Shown here piece by piece: positions 9,145-19,021 of a stretch of 49,388 bases of DNA (within the stretch, counting starts at the first letter, position 1; every line of letters begins with the position of its first letter). The notes beneath the pieces were generated by a model. That model did not search any database and was not told the DNA's origin. It saw only the letters and a program-made list of their open reading frames with translations. Both the position numbers and the translations under genes were made by a program. This DNA comes from an uncultured Blastocatellia bacterium (GTDB lineage: Bacteria; Acidobacteriota; Blastocatellia; Pyrinomonadales; Pyrinomonadaceae), in contig CAMLLD010000050.1 of NCBI GenBank assembly GCA_946480785.1, positions 1 through 49,388 of the forward strand. The letters are read 5' to 3'.

Positions 9145-11573
9145 TCGTATCTCAACGCCTCCAACGGCTCGACTCTGCTCGCCCGCCATGCCGGCACAAA
9201 ACACGCCAACAACGCCGCAACCAACAACAGCAGCGCCACGCCACCGAACGCATACGCATCGAACGCACTCACGCCATACAACGTCGACTGCATCGCTCGC
9301 CCAACCAAATAAGCGCCGATGAGTCCGATCATTAGGCCGCTCGTCGCGAGTATCACGCCCTCTTTCAACACCAGATTCAGCACGCGCGACTGCTGCGCAC
9401 CGAGCGCCATCCGTATCCCAAACTCATGCGTGCGTTGGCCCACCGCAAACGCCATCACGCCGTAGATCCCAACCGCCGCCAGCAACAACCCGAGCACGCC
9501 GAACGACGTGAACAACACCACTGTGAAACGATCGATAGCAAAAGCTTCACCGACGATCTCGTCGACAGTCTTGACACCCGCCAGCGGCAGATCCGGATCG
9601 ACCGCGTTCACCGCGCCGCTGATGCTGCGAATCAACGCCTTCGGATCGCGGTCTGTCTTCACGACGATCGCCGACTGCGGCCACGGGCTCTGCGCAAACG
9701 GCACATCGAGCTCGGCGAACTCTTCGCGCACGCCGGCCGGGCGTATGTTGTGAAACACGCCGACGACTTGGCATTCGACCTGCTGCACGGATCTCGTGCC
9801 GGGAAGGACTTCGTCAACCAGAACTCGCTGTCCAATCGGATCGACGCCCGGGAAGTAGCGGCTGGCGAAGAATTCGTTCACCACCGCGACACGCGGACTC
9901 GTCGGCGTGTCGTGTTCGTCGAAGTGCCGGCCTTTGGTGATTTGAATGCCGAGTGCGTCGTAGTAGTCGGGCGTGACCATCTGAAACGCGGAGCCCGGAC
10001 GCTCATTCGGATTGGCGGGCGGTGGTTGGCCCACGATCTGCACGCGCACGCCGAAGCCCGTGCCGCGCGCGGGTGTGCTCGTGCTCGCCGCGACCTTCGT
10101 CACGCCCGGCACGGCCTTGATGTGTTCGAGCATCTGCTGGTAGTAAGCGCGGATCTGATCGGCATCCTGAAGACGCTTCTCAGGCACCGGCAAACCAAAC
10201 GTGAGCACGCGATCGGTGTTCAGGCCGATATCGATCCGCGTGAGGTTCCAGAAGCCGCGCAACGCGAGACCGCCCGTCGCGAGCAGCGTCAACGCTAACG
10301 CAAACTCCGCGACGACGAGCGCACGCAACGCATTGCGACGAGCGCCGCCGCTGCCAGTACGTCCACCAAGCTTGAGCACTTCGTTGAGATCGAATCGCGT
10401 TGCTTGCCACGCGGGCGCGGCGCCGAAGAGCAGACCGGCCAGCGTCGTCACGCCAATCGTGAAAAACAGCACCGGTACACTGATCCTGATGTTGGCTTCG
10501 GACGGCAGCATCGTACCGACCGGCGGCATCACCGCTTCGATCGCGTCGATGATCGTTCCGGCGAGCAGCATCCCGAGCGCGCCGCCGACAACTGCCAGGA
10601 TCAAACTCTCCGTTAGAAACTGACCGAACAAACGCGTTCGCGAAGCGCCCAGCGCCGCGCGCAACGCGATCTCTCTTTGTCGTGCCGTGCCGCGCGCCAA
10701 TAAAAGATTCGCTACGTTCACACACGCGATCAGCAGCAGGAATCCGACCGCCGCGAGTAACAACCAAAGATTGCGACGCGTTTCGGGCGTCACGAAATCA
10801 AGGTGCAGCGGTTCGACACTCACGCCGCGATTCGCGTTCGAGCGCGGAAACTCGCTTGCCAGTTGCGCCGCGATGTTGTCCATCTCCGACTGGGCCTGCG
10901 CGAGCGTGACGCCGTCCTTCAAGCGCGCCATCACGAGATTGAAGTTTGAGTCATGCGTGAGCTGGTCCGGCCGAAACGTCATCGGAATGAAGAACTGCGA
11001 ATTGAAACGATCGTACGGCGCGGGTTGCAGCACGCCGACGACCGTGTAAGGTTCGCCGTTCATGCGGATCGCTTTACCGACGAGATCGCGATTCGAGTTG
11101 AAGTGCCCGCTCCACAAACGATGACTTAGAATCACGACGTGGTTGTTGCCGGGTTGCGCTTCCTCGGGCCGGAAGTCACGGCCGAGCAGCATCGGCAAAC
11201 CTTCCATCGTGAAGAAGCCGGGCGTGCGGCGCGAACCGGAAACTTGTTCGGGACGATCGTCGGTGGCGATGTTGAAAGTCGCGCCGCCCCACGAGTTCAT
11301 TGACTGAAACGACGTGCTGCGTCGTTGCCACTCGACGAAGTCGCCGGCAGCGACGGCGTTGCGATTACCGCGCTGCCTGGTCCAAACCATCACGAGTTGA
11401 TCCGACTTCGGATAAGGCATCGGTTCAAACACCGCATAGACCACGCTGAAGATCGCGGTGGTTGCACCGATACCGAGCGCGAGCGTCAGCACGGCGGTGA
11501 TGGTGAAGCCCCTGTTCTTGATCAACGTGCGCAGGCCGAAGCTGAGATTTTGTTTTAGCGTTTGCATGTTCAT
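9141..11573 (-). CDS. ADOP-type FtsX/MacB double permease P12 (subclass B)
   Basis: An 810-aa permease. The TM1 motif is the variant LGIGATTAIF (about residues 33-42), and the first exposed turn reads FEPMPYPKSDQL where others have LRPLP. TM2 is at about 268-295 (LLIACVNVANLLLARG). The docking helices are REIALRAALGASRTRL (about 300) and [14 protein letters not shown] (about 713). The end is RVEPLEALRYE, with E where most have D. Periplasmic domain 1 lacks the usual aromatic-rich DLWVPL element (it reads QFFIPM), so this member may have a different surface for cargo. ATG 11573 overlaps the P11 stop by 4 nt; the in-frame ATG at 11567 is an alternative. Confidence 0.95.
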   Translation of the reverse strand: MNMQTLKQNLSFGLRTLIKNRGFTITAVLTLALGIGATTAIFSVVYAVFEPMPYPKSDQLVMVWTRQRGNRNAVAAGDFVEWQRRSTSFQSMNSWGGATFNIATDDRPEQVSGSRRTPGFFTMEGLPMLLGRDFRPEEAQPGNNHVVILSHRLWSGHFNSNRDLVGKAIRMNGEPYTVVGVLQPAPYDRFNSQFFIPMTFRPDQLTHDSNFNLVMARLKDGVTLAQAQSEMDNIAAQLASEFPRSNANRGVSVEPLHLDFVTPETRRNLWLLLAAVGFLLLIACVNVANLLLARGTARQREIALRAALGASRTRLFGQFLTESLILAVVGGALGMLLAGTIIDAIEAVMPPVGTMLPSEANIRISVPVLFFTIGVTTLAGLLFGAAPAWQATRFDLNEVLKLGGRTGSGGARRNALRALVVAEFALALTLLATGGLALRGFWNLTRIDIGLNTDRVLTFGLPVPEKRLQDADQIRAYYQQMLEHIKAVPGVTKVAASTSTPARGTGFGVRVQIVGQPPPANPNERPGSAFQMVTPDYYDALGIQITKGRHFDEHDTPTSPRVAVVNEFFASRYFPGVDPIGQRVLVDEVLPGTRSVQQVECQVVGVFHNIRPAGVREEFAELDVPFAQSPWPQSAIVVKTDRDPKALIRSISGAVNAVDPDLPLAGVKTVDEIVGEAFAIDRFTVVLFTSFGVLGLLLAAVGIYGVMAFAVGQRTHEFGIRMALGAQQSRVLNLVLKEGVILATSGLMIGLIGAYLVGRAMQSTLYGVSAFDAYAFGGVALLLLVAALLACFVPAWRASRVEPLEALRYE

Positions 11574-14002
11574 TCGTAACGCAGGGCTGTCAAAGGATCG
11601 ACCTTCGTCGCTCGGCGCGCGGGTAAGTAACAAGCCACCAGGGAGACAATCACCAGCAAGAGCGGAATCAACGTAAACACGAGCGGATCTCTCGCGCTCA
11701 CTTCAAACAGAAGACTGCTGATGGTCCGTGTTAAAGCGAGCGCGCCCGCGATTCCTACTGCGACGCCCGCCGCAGTCAGCAACATCGCCTGGCCCAACAC
11801 ACTCAGCCGCAACCGCGCGGGCTGCGCGCCGAGCGCGAGCCGGATGCCAAACTCCTTCGTGCGACTGCTCACGTAGAGCGACATCGTGCTGTAGATTCCG
11901 ACCGCCGCGAGCAACATCGCGATCACGGCGAATCCCGTCAGCAGGATGTTCGTCAAGCGTTGGGTGCTGAGTGTTCGGCCGATGATCTCGGTCAGCGAGC
12001 GCACGAGATACAGAGGCATGTCCGGATCGACTCGCCTGATCGCGGCGCGGAAAGTCGGGAGCGCGGCGTTTGCTGGACCATCAGTGCGCGCGACAAACGA
12101 CGCACGCGGCGCGGACGCCTGCGATAGCGGCATGTAGATGTGCGGCTGCTTCTCTTCCGTGAGGCTGACGTGCTTGATGCCGCCAACGATACCGACGATC
12201 GTCATCCACTCGCGATCGCCCGTGGTCTCGATGCGTTTGCCGATCGCATCACCGTTTGGCCAGAAGCGCCGGGCGAGTGGCTCGTCGATGATGGTGACGA
12301 GAGTCGACTTGCTCGTGTCGCTGTCGTTAAAGTCGCGGCCCTGCAGTAGTGGAATCCCGAGCGCTTGAAACGTGCCGGGTGTGACGCTCTGGATTTCTGA
12401 TTGTGTCTGGGCCGACTCGGAAACGTTGCCGCCCGAAGGCAGCGCTTGTCCCTCGATGAAGAAGCCGTCAACGTTCGCGCCTTCCCCGAAAGGCAGATTC
12501 GTAGTGACTCCTGCCGACTTTATTCCGGGCGCGGTGCGTAATTCCTCGAGCGCGCGATTGTAGAACTGAAGCGCCTGCTCTTCGTTTGGATACTTCGCGG
12601 CCGGGAGCGTCGCGACCATCGTTAGCGTTTGTTCCGGATTGAAACCGAGGTCGACTGCGTTGAGACGTTGAAAACTCTTCAGCAGCAAGCCCGCGCCGAT
12701 CAGGAGGATCAGTGACAGCGCAAACTGCACGGCCACGAGGGCGGCGTTGAGGCGGCGATGCGTCACGCTCCCGCGCGCGCCTTCGCGCAGGCCCGCGGCC
12801 ATGCCCATCGCGTACGCGCGCACGGCCGGCATGAAGCCAAACAACAATCCGGTCAGGACCGTTAGCGCGGCGGTGAACAGCAGCACGCTGCCGCTCAAAC
12901 GCACTTCTTCAATGCGCGGAATGCCGGCGATCGGCAGCTTGTTGATGATGCGAATACCGTAAGCGGCGATGCCGACGCCGGTGATCGCGCCCACCGTGGA
13001 AAGCAGCAGGCTCTCCGTTAACAGTTGACGCGCGATGCGCCAACGCGTCGCGCCGAGCGAAACGCGCACGGACATTTCTCGCGTGCGGGCCGTAGCGCGC
13101 GCTAACAAAAGGTTCGCTACGTTTGCACACGCGATCAGCAACACGAGCGCCACTGCCGACAGCAGTACGAGCAACGGCTTCTGCGTCTTGCCGACGAGCA
13201 CTTCTTTGAGCGGCTTGACGATGGTCCGTGGACCATTGCCTTCCGGGATGCCGACGTATTCACTCGAAGTCGGATGTTGCCGGCCGAAATCCTGTAGCAC
13301 CTGCGTGGTGTCTGCCTGTGCCTGGGCCAGTTGCACGTCCGGTTTGAGCCGCCCGATCACCTGGTAGAAATACGGCGCGGTTCGTTTTTCGTCGAACGCG
13401 AGTGGGACCCAGAGATCGATCTCGACGCGCGGGAACTTGAAGTCAGCCGGCATCACACCGACGATTTGTGTCGGCGTGTTGTTGAGGTTCAAGGTGCGGC
13501 CCACGATGTTTGGATCGGCGCCGAAACGACGTTGCCACAGTCCATAACTAATGACGCATACGCCGTTCTTTCCGGCGCTGTCTTCGCCGCGATCGAACGT
13601 GCGTCCGAGCAGCGGATTGATGCCGAGGACCTTGAAAAAATCGGCGGTCGCGTTGGTCACCGCCAAGCGTTCGGGTTCACCAACACCGGTGAGATTAGTG
13701 CCGCTGCTGTTGAAAAGCGCGACGGATTCGAGCGTGCGATTCTGATCGCGATAAGCCGCGAAGTCTGCCTGTGAAACACCCCACGTCGCGAGATCGAGTT
13801 TCGGGCTCGACTGGATCATGCGCACGAGGCGATCCGGCTCGCGATAAGGCAGCGGCCGCAGCAGGATGCTGTTCACGAGACTGAAGATCGCGGTGTTTGC
13901 GCCGATGCCGAGCGCGAGCGTGACGATCGCGACGAGAGTAAATCCCGGCTGCTTCCCTAACATCCGCGCGGCGTAGCGCAGGTCGTGAAGTAGAGTGTTC
14001 AT
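11570..14002 (-). CDS. ADOP-type FtsX/MacB double permease P11 (subclass B)
   Basis: An 810-aa permease starting MNTLLHDLRYAARML. It carries [18 protein letters not shown] in TM1, LLIACANVANLLLARA in TM2 and REMSVRVSLGATRW as the first docking helix. The second docking helix is [20 protein letters not shown], where the usual D/N-V-L is replaced by ARLRLSV. The C-terminus is KVDPLTALRYE. Domain 1 has VGVMPADFKFPRVEIDLW and domain 2 opens with LPAAKY, so it is subclass B. The frame extends upstream to 14344, but those codons lie inside P10 and are rich in R, a typical shadow. ATG 14002 lies 5 nt after the P10 stop; the likely ribosome signal, AG within CTCAGATACGAG, is weak. Confidence 0.95.
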   Translation of the reverse strand: MNTLLHDLRYAARMLGKQPGFTLVAIVTLALGIGANTAIFSLVNSILLRPLPYREPDRLVRMIQSSPKLDLATWGVSQADFAAYRDQNRTLESVALFNSSGTNLTGVGEPERLAVTNATADFFKVLGINPLLGRTFDRGEDSAGKNGVCVISYGLWQRRFGADPNIVGRTLNLNNTPTQIVGVMPADFKFPRVEIDLWVPLAFDEKRTAPYFYQVIGRLKPDVQLAQAQADTTQVLQDFGRQHPTSSEYVGIPEGNGPRTIVKPLKEVLVGKTQKPLLVLLSAVALVLLIACANVANLLLARATARTREMSVRVSLGATRWRIARQLLTESLLLSTVGAITGVGIAAYGIRIINKLPIAGIPRIEEVRLSGSVLLFTAALTVLTGLLFGFMPAVRAYAMGMAAGLREGARGSVTHRRLNAALVAVQFALSLILLIGAGLLLKSFQRLNAVDLGFNPEQTLTMVATLPAAKYPNEEQALQFYNRALEELRTAPGIKSAGVTTNLPFGEGANVDGFFIEGQALPSGGNVSESAQTQSEIQSVTPGTFQALGIPLLQGRDFNDSDTSKSTLVTIIDEPLARRFWPNGDAIGKRIETTGDREWMTIVGIVGGIKHVSLTEEKQPHIYMPLSQASAPRASFVARTDGPANAALPTFRAAIRRVDPDMPLYLVRSLTEIIGRTLSTQRLTNILLTGFAVIAMLLAAVGIYSTMSLYVSSRTKEFGIRLALGAQPARLRLSVLGQAMLLTAAGVAVGIAGALALTRTISSLLFEVSARDPLVFTLIPLLLVIVSLVACYLPARRATKVDPLTALRYE

Positions 14003-14007
14003 GATTT

Positions 14008-16428
14008 TCACTCGTATCTGAGCGCGACGAGCGGATCGACTTTCGTCGCTCGGCGCGCGGGCAAGTAACACGCCAGTAAAGCAACCACGAGCAGCAAACC
14101 CGCGACACTGATGAATGTGATCGCGTCCGTGGCGGTGACTCCGTAAAGCAGATCGGTCATCACGCGCGTCGCCGCGAGCGCACCGAGCGTGCCGAGCACG
14201 AGGCCCGCGAGCGTGAGCACCATTCCCTGTCGGATCACGAGCCGCAGCACATCGCTTCGTTGTGCGCCGAGCGCCATGCGCACGCCAATCTCGCGAGTGC
14301 GTTGGGCCACTGCGTAAGAGATCACGCCGTAGAGACCGACGCACGCGAGCACGAGCGCGAGCGACGCAAACAAGGTGAGCAGCAACATCTGAAAACGTTC
14401 GCGCGCGATCGCGGCGGCGAAGACCTGGTCCATCGTGCGCACGTTCGAAACTGGTTGGTCTTTATCTACGGCCCAAACTGCCTGGCGCACCGCGCCCGCG
14501 ATCGAAGCCGCGTCGCCACGCGTACGCACGACGAGATCGCGCGGCGCGACCCACGAGCGGCGCTCCTGCGCGTACGGCACGTACAACTCAAACTGCTGTT
14601 CGCCATAAAAACCGTTCTGGCGCACGTCGCCCACAACACCGACGACAGTGGCCCACGGATTCGGCGCGTCCGGTGGTCCAACCTTCAACCGCTTTCCGGT
14701 CGGATCTTCACCGGGCCAGAATTGTTCGGCGAGCTTGCGATTCACCACGGCGACCGGCTGCGTGTCGGCGGCGTCGTGCGTGTCGAAGAAGCGGCCGCGT
14801 TGCAATGGAATTCCGGTGGCGCGGAAGTAGTCGGGACTGACGGAGCGATAAAGCGCGAACGGCAAATTCGCGTCGCCCGGCATCGCGCGACCTTCGACAC
14901 TGAAGTTGAACTTCATGCCGCTGGTCGACAACGGCAGAAACGAGATCATGCCCGCTGACTCGACGCCGGGAATCTCGTCGACGCGGCGCAGCAGCTCGCC
15001 GTAAAACGCCGCGCGAGTCTCGGCCTTCTGATACTTCGGCAGCGGCAGCTCCATGCGCATCGTCAACAGGTTGTCAGTCTTGAAGCCGAGATCGACTCCA
15101 CGCAGTCTTTGAAAACTACGAACCAACAGTCCCGCGCCGACTAGCAGCACGACCGCCAACGCCACTTCCGAAACGACGAGCAAACGCCGCACGTGACGCC
15201 CGGAAATTCCCCCGGCGAGGTCTCTGCTCGTTTCACTCAAACTCTCGCCGGGATTCGCGCGCGCGGCGTGCAGCGCAGGCACGACGCCGAACGCCATCGC
15301 CGTGACGACGACCGCCGCGAGTGTGAACAGCAGCACGCGTCCGTTGATGCCGATCGCCTGAAGTTTCGAAAGACTCTCGGGCAGTAATTTCGCGAGTGCT
15401 TCGACTCCCCAAATGGCGGCGAGCACGCCTAGCAGCCCGCCGCCCGCGGCCAGCAACAGACTCTCGATCAGAACCTGTCGCGCGATGGTCCAACGCTTCG
15501 CGCCGACCGCCATACGGATCGCGATCTCGCGCCGTCGCGTCGTCGCCTGGGCCAGCAGCAGGTTCGCGACGTTCGCACAGACAATCAGCAACACCACGCC
15601 GACCGCGGCAAACAGAATCAAGATCGGCAGACGCAGATCGCCGACGTAATCCTGTTGAAACGAGCGGACGAGAATGCCGAGGTCTTCATTAGTGCGCGGA
15701 TAATCGGCGGCCAAACGCGCGGCCAGAGATTCAGTCTCCGCGTTCGCGCGTTCGATCGTCACGCCGGGTTTGAGACGCGCGAGCACTCGCAGGTAATGAT
15801 CGCCGCGCCCGCTCGCCTGGTCCGGCTCCATCGCCCACGGAATCCACAACTCCGCTTCGCGCTCGGGAAAGAAAAACCCGCGCGGCATCACGCCGATCAC
15901 CGTGAACGATTCGCTGTTGAGGTTGATGCTGCGATTGATGATGCCCGGATCGCGATTGAAGCGCCGTTGCCACAACGCGTCGCTCAAGACCACGACGTGT
16001 TCGCGTCCGATTTGATCTTCGTCGGCTGCGAACGTGCGGCCCAACGCTGGTTGCACGCCGAGCAAGTTGAAGACGTTGGCCGTGACGAGTTGTCCTGCCA
16101 GACGCTCCGGCTCGCCCGCGCCGGTGAGGTTCGTGCTGAGCTCACTGAACGCGCCGACACCTTCGAACACATCGTTGTGATTGCGCAGATCGAAGAAGTT
16201 CGCGGGCGCCATGTGGTTCTGCGCGATGCCGAGATGCGGCGTGTGTTCCCACACCGCGACGAGCCGCGCCGGATCGTTGAAAGGCAGCGGTCGCAGCAAA
16301 ACCGAATCGACCGCGCTGAAGATCGCCGTGTTCACGCCGATGCCGAGGCCGAGAGTGATCAAAGCGACGGCGGTCAAGCCCGGCCGCTTCAACAAACTGC
16401 GAATTCCATAGCGCACGTCTTTCAACAT
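14008..16428 (-). CDS. ADOP-type FtsX/MacB double permease P10 (subclass B)
   Basis: An 806-aa permease starting MLKDVRYGIRSLLKRPG. TM1 has LGIGVNTAIFSAVDSVLL, and TM2 has LLIVCANVANLLLAQA. The docking helices are REIAIRMAVGAKRWTI and QRTREIGVRMALGA (about residue 709). Domain 1 ends a beta stretch with IGVMPRGFFFPEREAEL, and domain 2 opens MELPLPKY. The C-terminus is KVDPLVALRYE. The gap to P9 is 25 nt, the longest inside the array. It holds two copies of a heptamer reading CACAGAT on the coding strand instead of a clear Shine-Dalgarno. A longer frame from 16590 was rejected because it overlaps P9 and lacks family similarity. Confidence 0.95.
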   Translation of the reverse strand: MLKDVRYGIRSLLKRPGLTAVALITLGLGIGVNTAIFSAVDSVLLRPLPFNDPARLVAVWEHTPHLGIAQNHMAPANFFDLRNHNDVFEGVGAFSELSTNLTGAGEPERLAGQLVTANVFNLLGVQPALGRTFAADEDQIGREHVVVLSDALWQRRFNRDPGIINRSINLNSESFTVIGVMPRGFFFPEREAELWIPWAMEPDQASGRGDHYLRVLARLKPGVTIERANAETESLAARLAADYPRTNEDLGILVRSFQQDYVGDLRLPILILFAAVGVVLLIVCANVANLLLAQATTRRREIAIRMAVGAKRWTIARQVLIESLLLAAGGGLLGVLAAIWGVEALAKLLPESLSKLQAIGINGRVLLFTLAAVVVTAMAFGVVPALHAARANPGESLSETSRDLAGGISGRHVRRLLVVSEVALAVVLLVGAGLLVRSFQRLRGVDLGFKTDNLLTMRMELPLPKYQKAETRAAFYGELLRRVDEIPGVESAGMISFLPLSTSGMKFNFSVEGRAMPGDANLPFALYRSVSPDYFRATGIPLQRGRFFDTHDAADTQPVAVVNRKLAEQFWPGEDPTGKRLKVGPPDAPNPWATVVGVVGDVRQNGFYGEQQFELYVPYAQERRSWVAPRDLVVRTRGDAASIAGAVRQAVWAVDKDQPVSNVRTMDQVFAAAIARERFQMLLLTLFASLALVLACVGLYGVISYAVAQRTREIGVRMALGAQRSDVLRLVIRQGMVLTLAGLVLGTLGALAATRVMTDLLYGVTATDAITFISVAGLLLVVALLACYLPARRATKVDPLVALRYE

Positions 16429-16429
16429 A

Positions 16430-16445
16430 ATCTGTGTAATCTGTG
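16430..16445. repeat. Two ATCTGTG heptamers at the P9/P10 junction
   Basis: ATCTGTG at 16430-16436 and 16439-16445, with a 9-nt step, fills the 25-nt gap before the P10 start on the coding strand (read as CACAGAT). No clear Shine-Dalgarno is found there. Confidence 0.6.
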
Positions 16446-16453
16446 GATGGCTT

Positions 16454-19009
16454 TCACTCGTACCTGAGCGCGACCAGCGGATCCACTTTCGTCGCCCGTC
16501 GCGCCGGTACCAGACACGCCACCAACGCCACCGCAGCCAGCAGTCCACTGATCGCCGCAAACGTCCACGGGTCGCGCGGCTCAACGCCAAACAGCAACCC
16601 AGTCAAACTCTCGAGATACTTCGTCAACGCATAAGCCGCTCCGAGCCCCACCGCGATCCCGATCAACGTCAACGCCATTCCCTGTCGCAGGATCATCGCC
16701 AGCACGTTCGCGCGATTCGCGCCGAGCGCCATGCGAATCCCAATCTCCTGCGTGCGTTGGGCCACCGTGAACGCCATCACGCCGTATAACCCAACCGCCG
16801 CCAGCGCTTGCGCCATCACGCCGAAGAGGGTCAGGAGCTTCGCAAACATGCGTTCCATCGAAAGCGTCTGATCCGCTTGTTCGATCTGCGTGCGGATGTT
16901 ACTCAACGGGAGGTTGCTATCGACCTCGTGCATCGCCGAGCGAATGCCCGCAACGAAAGCCGCGGGATCGCCGCCGGTACGCACTTCAACCGTTCCCGAC
17001 TGCATCCGGCGCAACACCTGTCGCCACGAGCGGTAAACCGTCGGCTCGATATCATCGCGTTGACTGGTGTACTTCGTGTCGCGTGCGAGACCGACGATCT
17101 CAATCTCGCCGGGTTTGTCCGCGTCGAAACTGAAGCGTTTGCCAATCGGGCTTTCATTGCCGAAGTGGGCCTTCGCGAAAGCCTGATTGACGATCGCGAC
17201 CTGCGGCGCGTGGGCATCGTCCTGCGCGTTCAGGTAGCGGCCGAGTAACAGCGGGATCTCCATCGTCTGCAAAAAGTTTTCCCGCGCCTCGTGAACTTTT
17301 GCCCCGGCTTCGAGTGGTTTGCCGTCTGGTCCAACTTCGCCGGCGACGAAGAGGTCGCTCGTGGTCGATCTGTGTGCGAGCAGCGGGTGGCGTGAGAAAG
17401 TGACGGCCTGCACGCCCGGCACCGCTTCGAGCCGCGCGAACATGCGCTCGTAAAGCGTCGCCCGCTGGTTTTCGTCGTAGCCGACGAGGCTCGGATCGAT
17501 GTCGAAGAGCAGCAGGTTGGTAGCGTTGAAACCAGTATCGACGTGCTGCAGATTACGCAGCGTACGCACGACTAGCCCCGCGCCGATCAGCAACAGCAGC
17601 GACAACGAGACCTGGACCACGACCAGCGATCGCGTGAGCAGTGAACGCCCGACGACACTCGATCCGCGCGCCGCGTCTTTCAACGTCGGCGTCAGATCGA
17701 ACCGCGTCGCGCGCAGCGACGGCACGATGCCGAAAACGAGTCCGGTCAACACTGACAAGCCGAGCGTGAACGCGAGCACACGCAAATCGAGCGTCGGATT
17801 GAGTCCGCCCATTTCCCGACCGGCCCAATCCGTCACGATCAAGAGACCGTCCTTGATCCAAAGCGCGAAGAGCACACCGAGTGCGCCGCCGGCGGTCGCG
17901 AGCAGCACACTCTCGGTCAGCAGTTGGCGGACGAGGCGCCCGCGACTCGCGCCGAGCGCGAGCCGAAGCGCGATCTCTTTCTTACGCGTCGAAGCGCGCG
18001 CGAGCAGAAGGTTCGCGACGTTCGCACACGCGATCAGCAGCACGAGCGCAACGACGCCGAGTAATAATTCGAGCGGCTTAACATATCCGTTACGCGCGTC
18101 TATCTCGCCCTGACTGCCGGAGAACGTTTCGAGACGCGGCAGATCTTTGGGGTCGATGTTCTTGAGCGGCGTCTTCAGACGTGCCTGTCGTCCGGCACGA
18201 TGCTCGAGCACTGATTCCTGAAACGGAGCCGTAAGCGCGGCTTTCGCCTGCTCGATCGTGGCGCCCGGCTGCAAACGGCCCATCAGCCGCAACCACCAGA
18301 TGCCCGCGCCTTCCAAAACGCTTTGCTCGCCCATCACCTGCGGCTCCCACGCGAGCGGGATCGCGACGTCCTGCGTTGTGCCGACGTTACTCGCGCCGTT
18401 GAAGCCCGCGGGCGTCACACCGACAACCGTGAACGCCACGTTATTGATATTCACTTGCCGGCCGATTACGGAAGGATCGCTGCCGAAGCGCGTGGTCCAT
18501 AATTGGTGACTCAGCACGGCCACCGGCGTCGACGCAGCGTTGTCGTCAGCATCGGTGATCGTGCGGCCGAGGATCGCCGGCACGCCGAGCACGCTGAAGT
18601 AATTACCCGAAACGATTCCACCCTGGACCACTTCCGCCTGGCCACCCGCGTTGAGGTTCAGTTCCAACGGATAAAACGCGCACACGTCGGACACAACACT
18701 CTTTTCCTGCCGCAGACGCGTCAACGTTTGCAGCGGGAAAGAGGTGCCGACCGTGAGCCCGGTCGCGCGGTTGATCTGGTTGCCGCCGTCGAAAGCACCT
18801 GGGCCAAACTTCTCGCTATTCCAACTCGCTTTGAAGAGCACGAGCCGATCGGGATCTGTTACCGGCAGTTTCTTCAGCAACACGGCATCGACGATGCTGA
18901 ACAACGCCGTGTTGGCGCCGATACCGAGCGCAATAGTGAAGACGGCGACGAGCGTAAACGCCGGCCTCTTCAAGAGCACGCGAATCGCGTAAACAAGATC
19001 CGTTTTCAT
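16454..19009 (-). CDS. ADOP-type FtsX/MacB double permease P9 (subclass A)
   Basis: At 851 aa this is the longest member. It starts MKTDLVYAIRVLLKRPAF, nearly the same N-terminus as P8 upstream. Subclass A marks are LPVTDPDRLVLF, VVGVTPAGFNG and DPSLVGYDENQ at the start of domain 2. The docking helices are KEIALRLALGASRGRL and [14 protein letters not shown]. The loop before the last TMs has an extra few residues (YLESLTGLLFGVEPRDPW). The C-terminus is KVDPLVALRYE. The start lies 12 nt after the P8 TAG, with the Shine-Dalgarno AGAGGA sitting on the stop codon itself (TAGAGGA). Periplasmic domain 1 is about 30 residues larger than in subclass B. Confidence 0.96.
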   Translation of the reverse strand: MKTDLVYAIRVLLKRPAFTLVAVFTIALGIGANTALFSIVDAVLLKKLPVTDPDRLVLFKASWNSEKFGPGAFDGGNQINRATGLTVGTSFPLQTLTRLRQEKSVVSDVCAFYPLELNLNAGGQAEVVQGGIVSGNYFSVLGVPAILGRTITDADDNAASTPVAVLSHQLWTTRFGSDPSVIGRQVNINNVAFTVVGVTPAGFNGASNVGTTQDVAIPLAWEPQVMGEQSVLEGAGIWWLRLMGRLQPGATIEQAKAALTAPFQESVLEHRAGRQARLKTPLKNIDPKDLPRLETFSGSQGEIDARNGYVKPLELLLGVVALVLLIACANVANLLLARASTRKKEIALRLALGASRGRLVRQLLTESVLLATAGGALGVLFALWIKDGLLIVTDWAGREMGGLNPTLDLRVLAFTLGLSVLTGLVFGIVPSLRATRFDLTPTLKDAARGSSVVGRSLLTRSLVVVQVSLSLLLLIGAGLVVRTLRNLQHVDTGFNATNLLLFDIDPSLVGYDENQRATLYERMFARLEAVPGVQAVTFSRHPLLAHRSTTSDLFVAGEVGPDGKPLEAGAKVHEARENFLQTMEIPLLLGRYLNAQDDAHAPQVAIVNQAFAKAHFGNESPIGKRFSFDADKPGEIEIVGLARDTKYTSQRDDIEPTVYRSWRQVLRRMQSGTVEVRTGGDPAAFVAGIRSAMHEVDSNLPLSNIRTQIEQADQTLSMERMFAKLLTLFGVMAQALAAVGLYGVMAFTVAQRTQEIGIRMALGANRANVLAMILRQGMALTLIGIAVGLGAAYALTKYLESLTGLLFGVEPRDPWTFAAISGLLAAVALVACLVPARRATKVDPLVALRYE

Positions 19010-19021
19010 GTGGTGAGTCCT

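Noticed and set aside
14003..14344. Upstream extension of P11 to a 924-aa protein
   Set aside because: The added residues overlap P10 coding sequence, are Arg-rich and do not resemble a permease prefix domain. The ATG at 14002 gives the family N-terminus.
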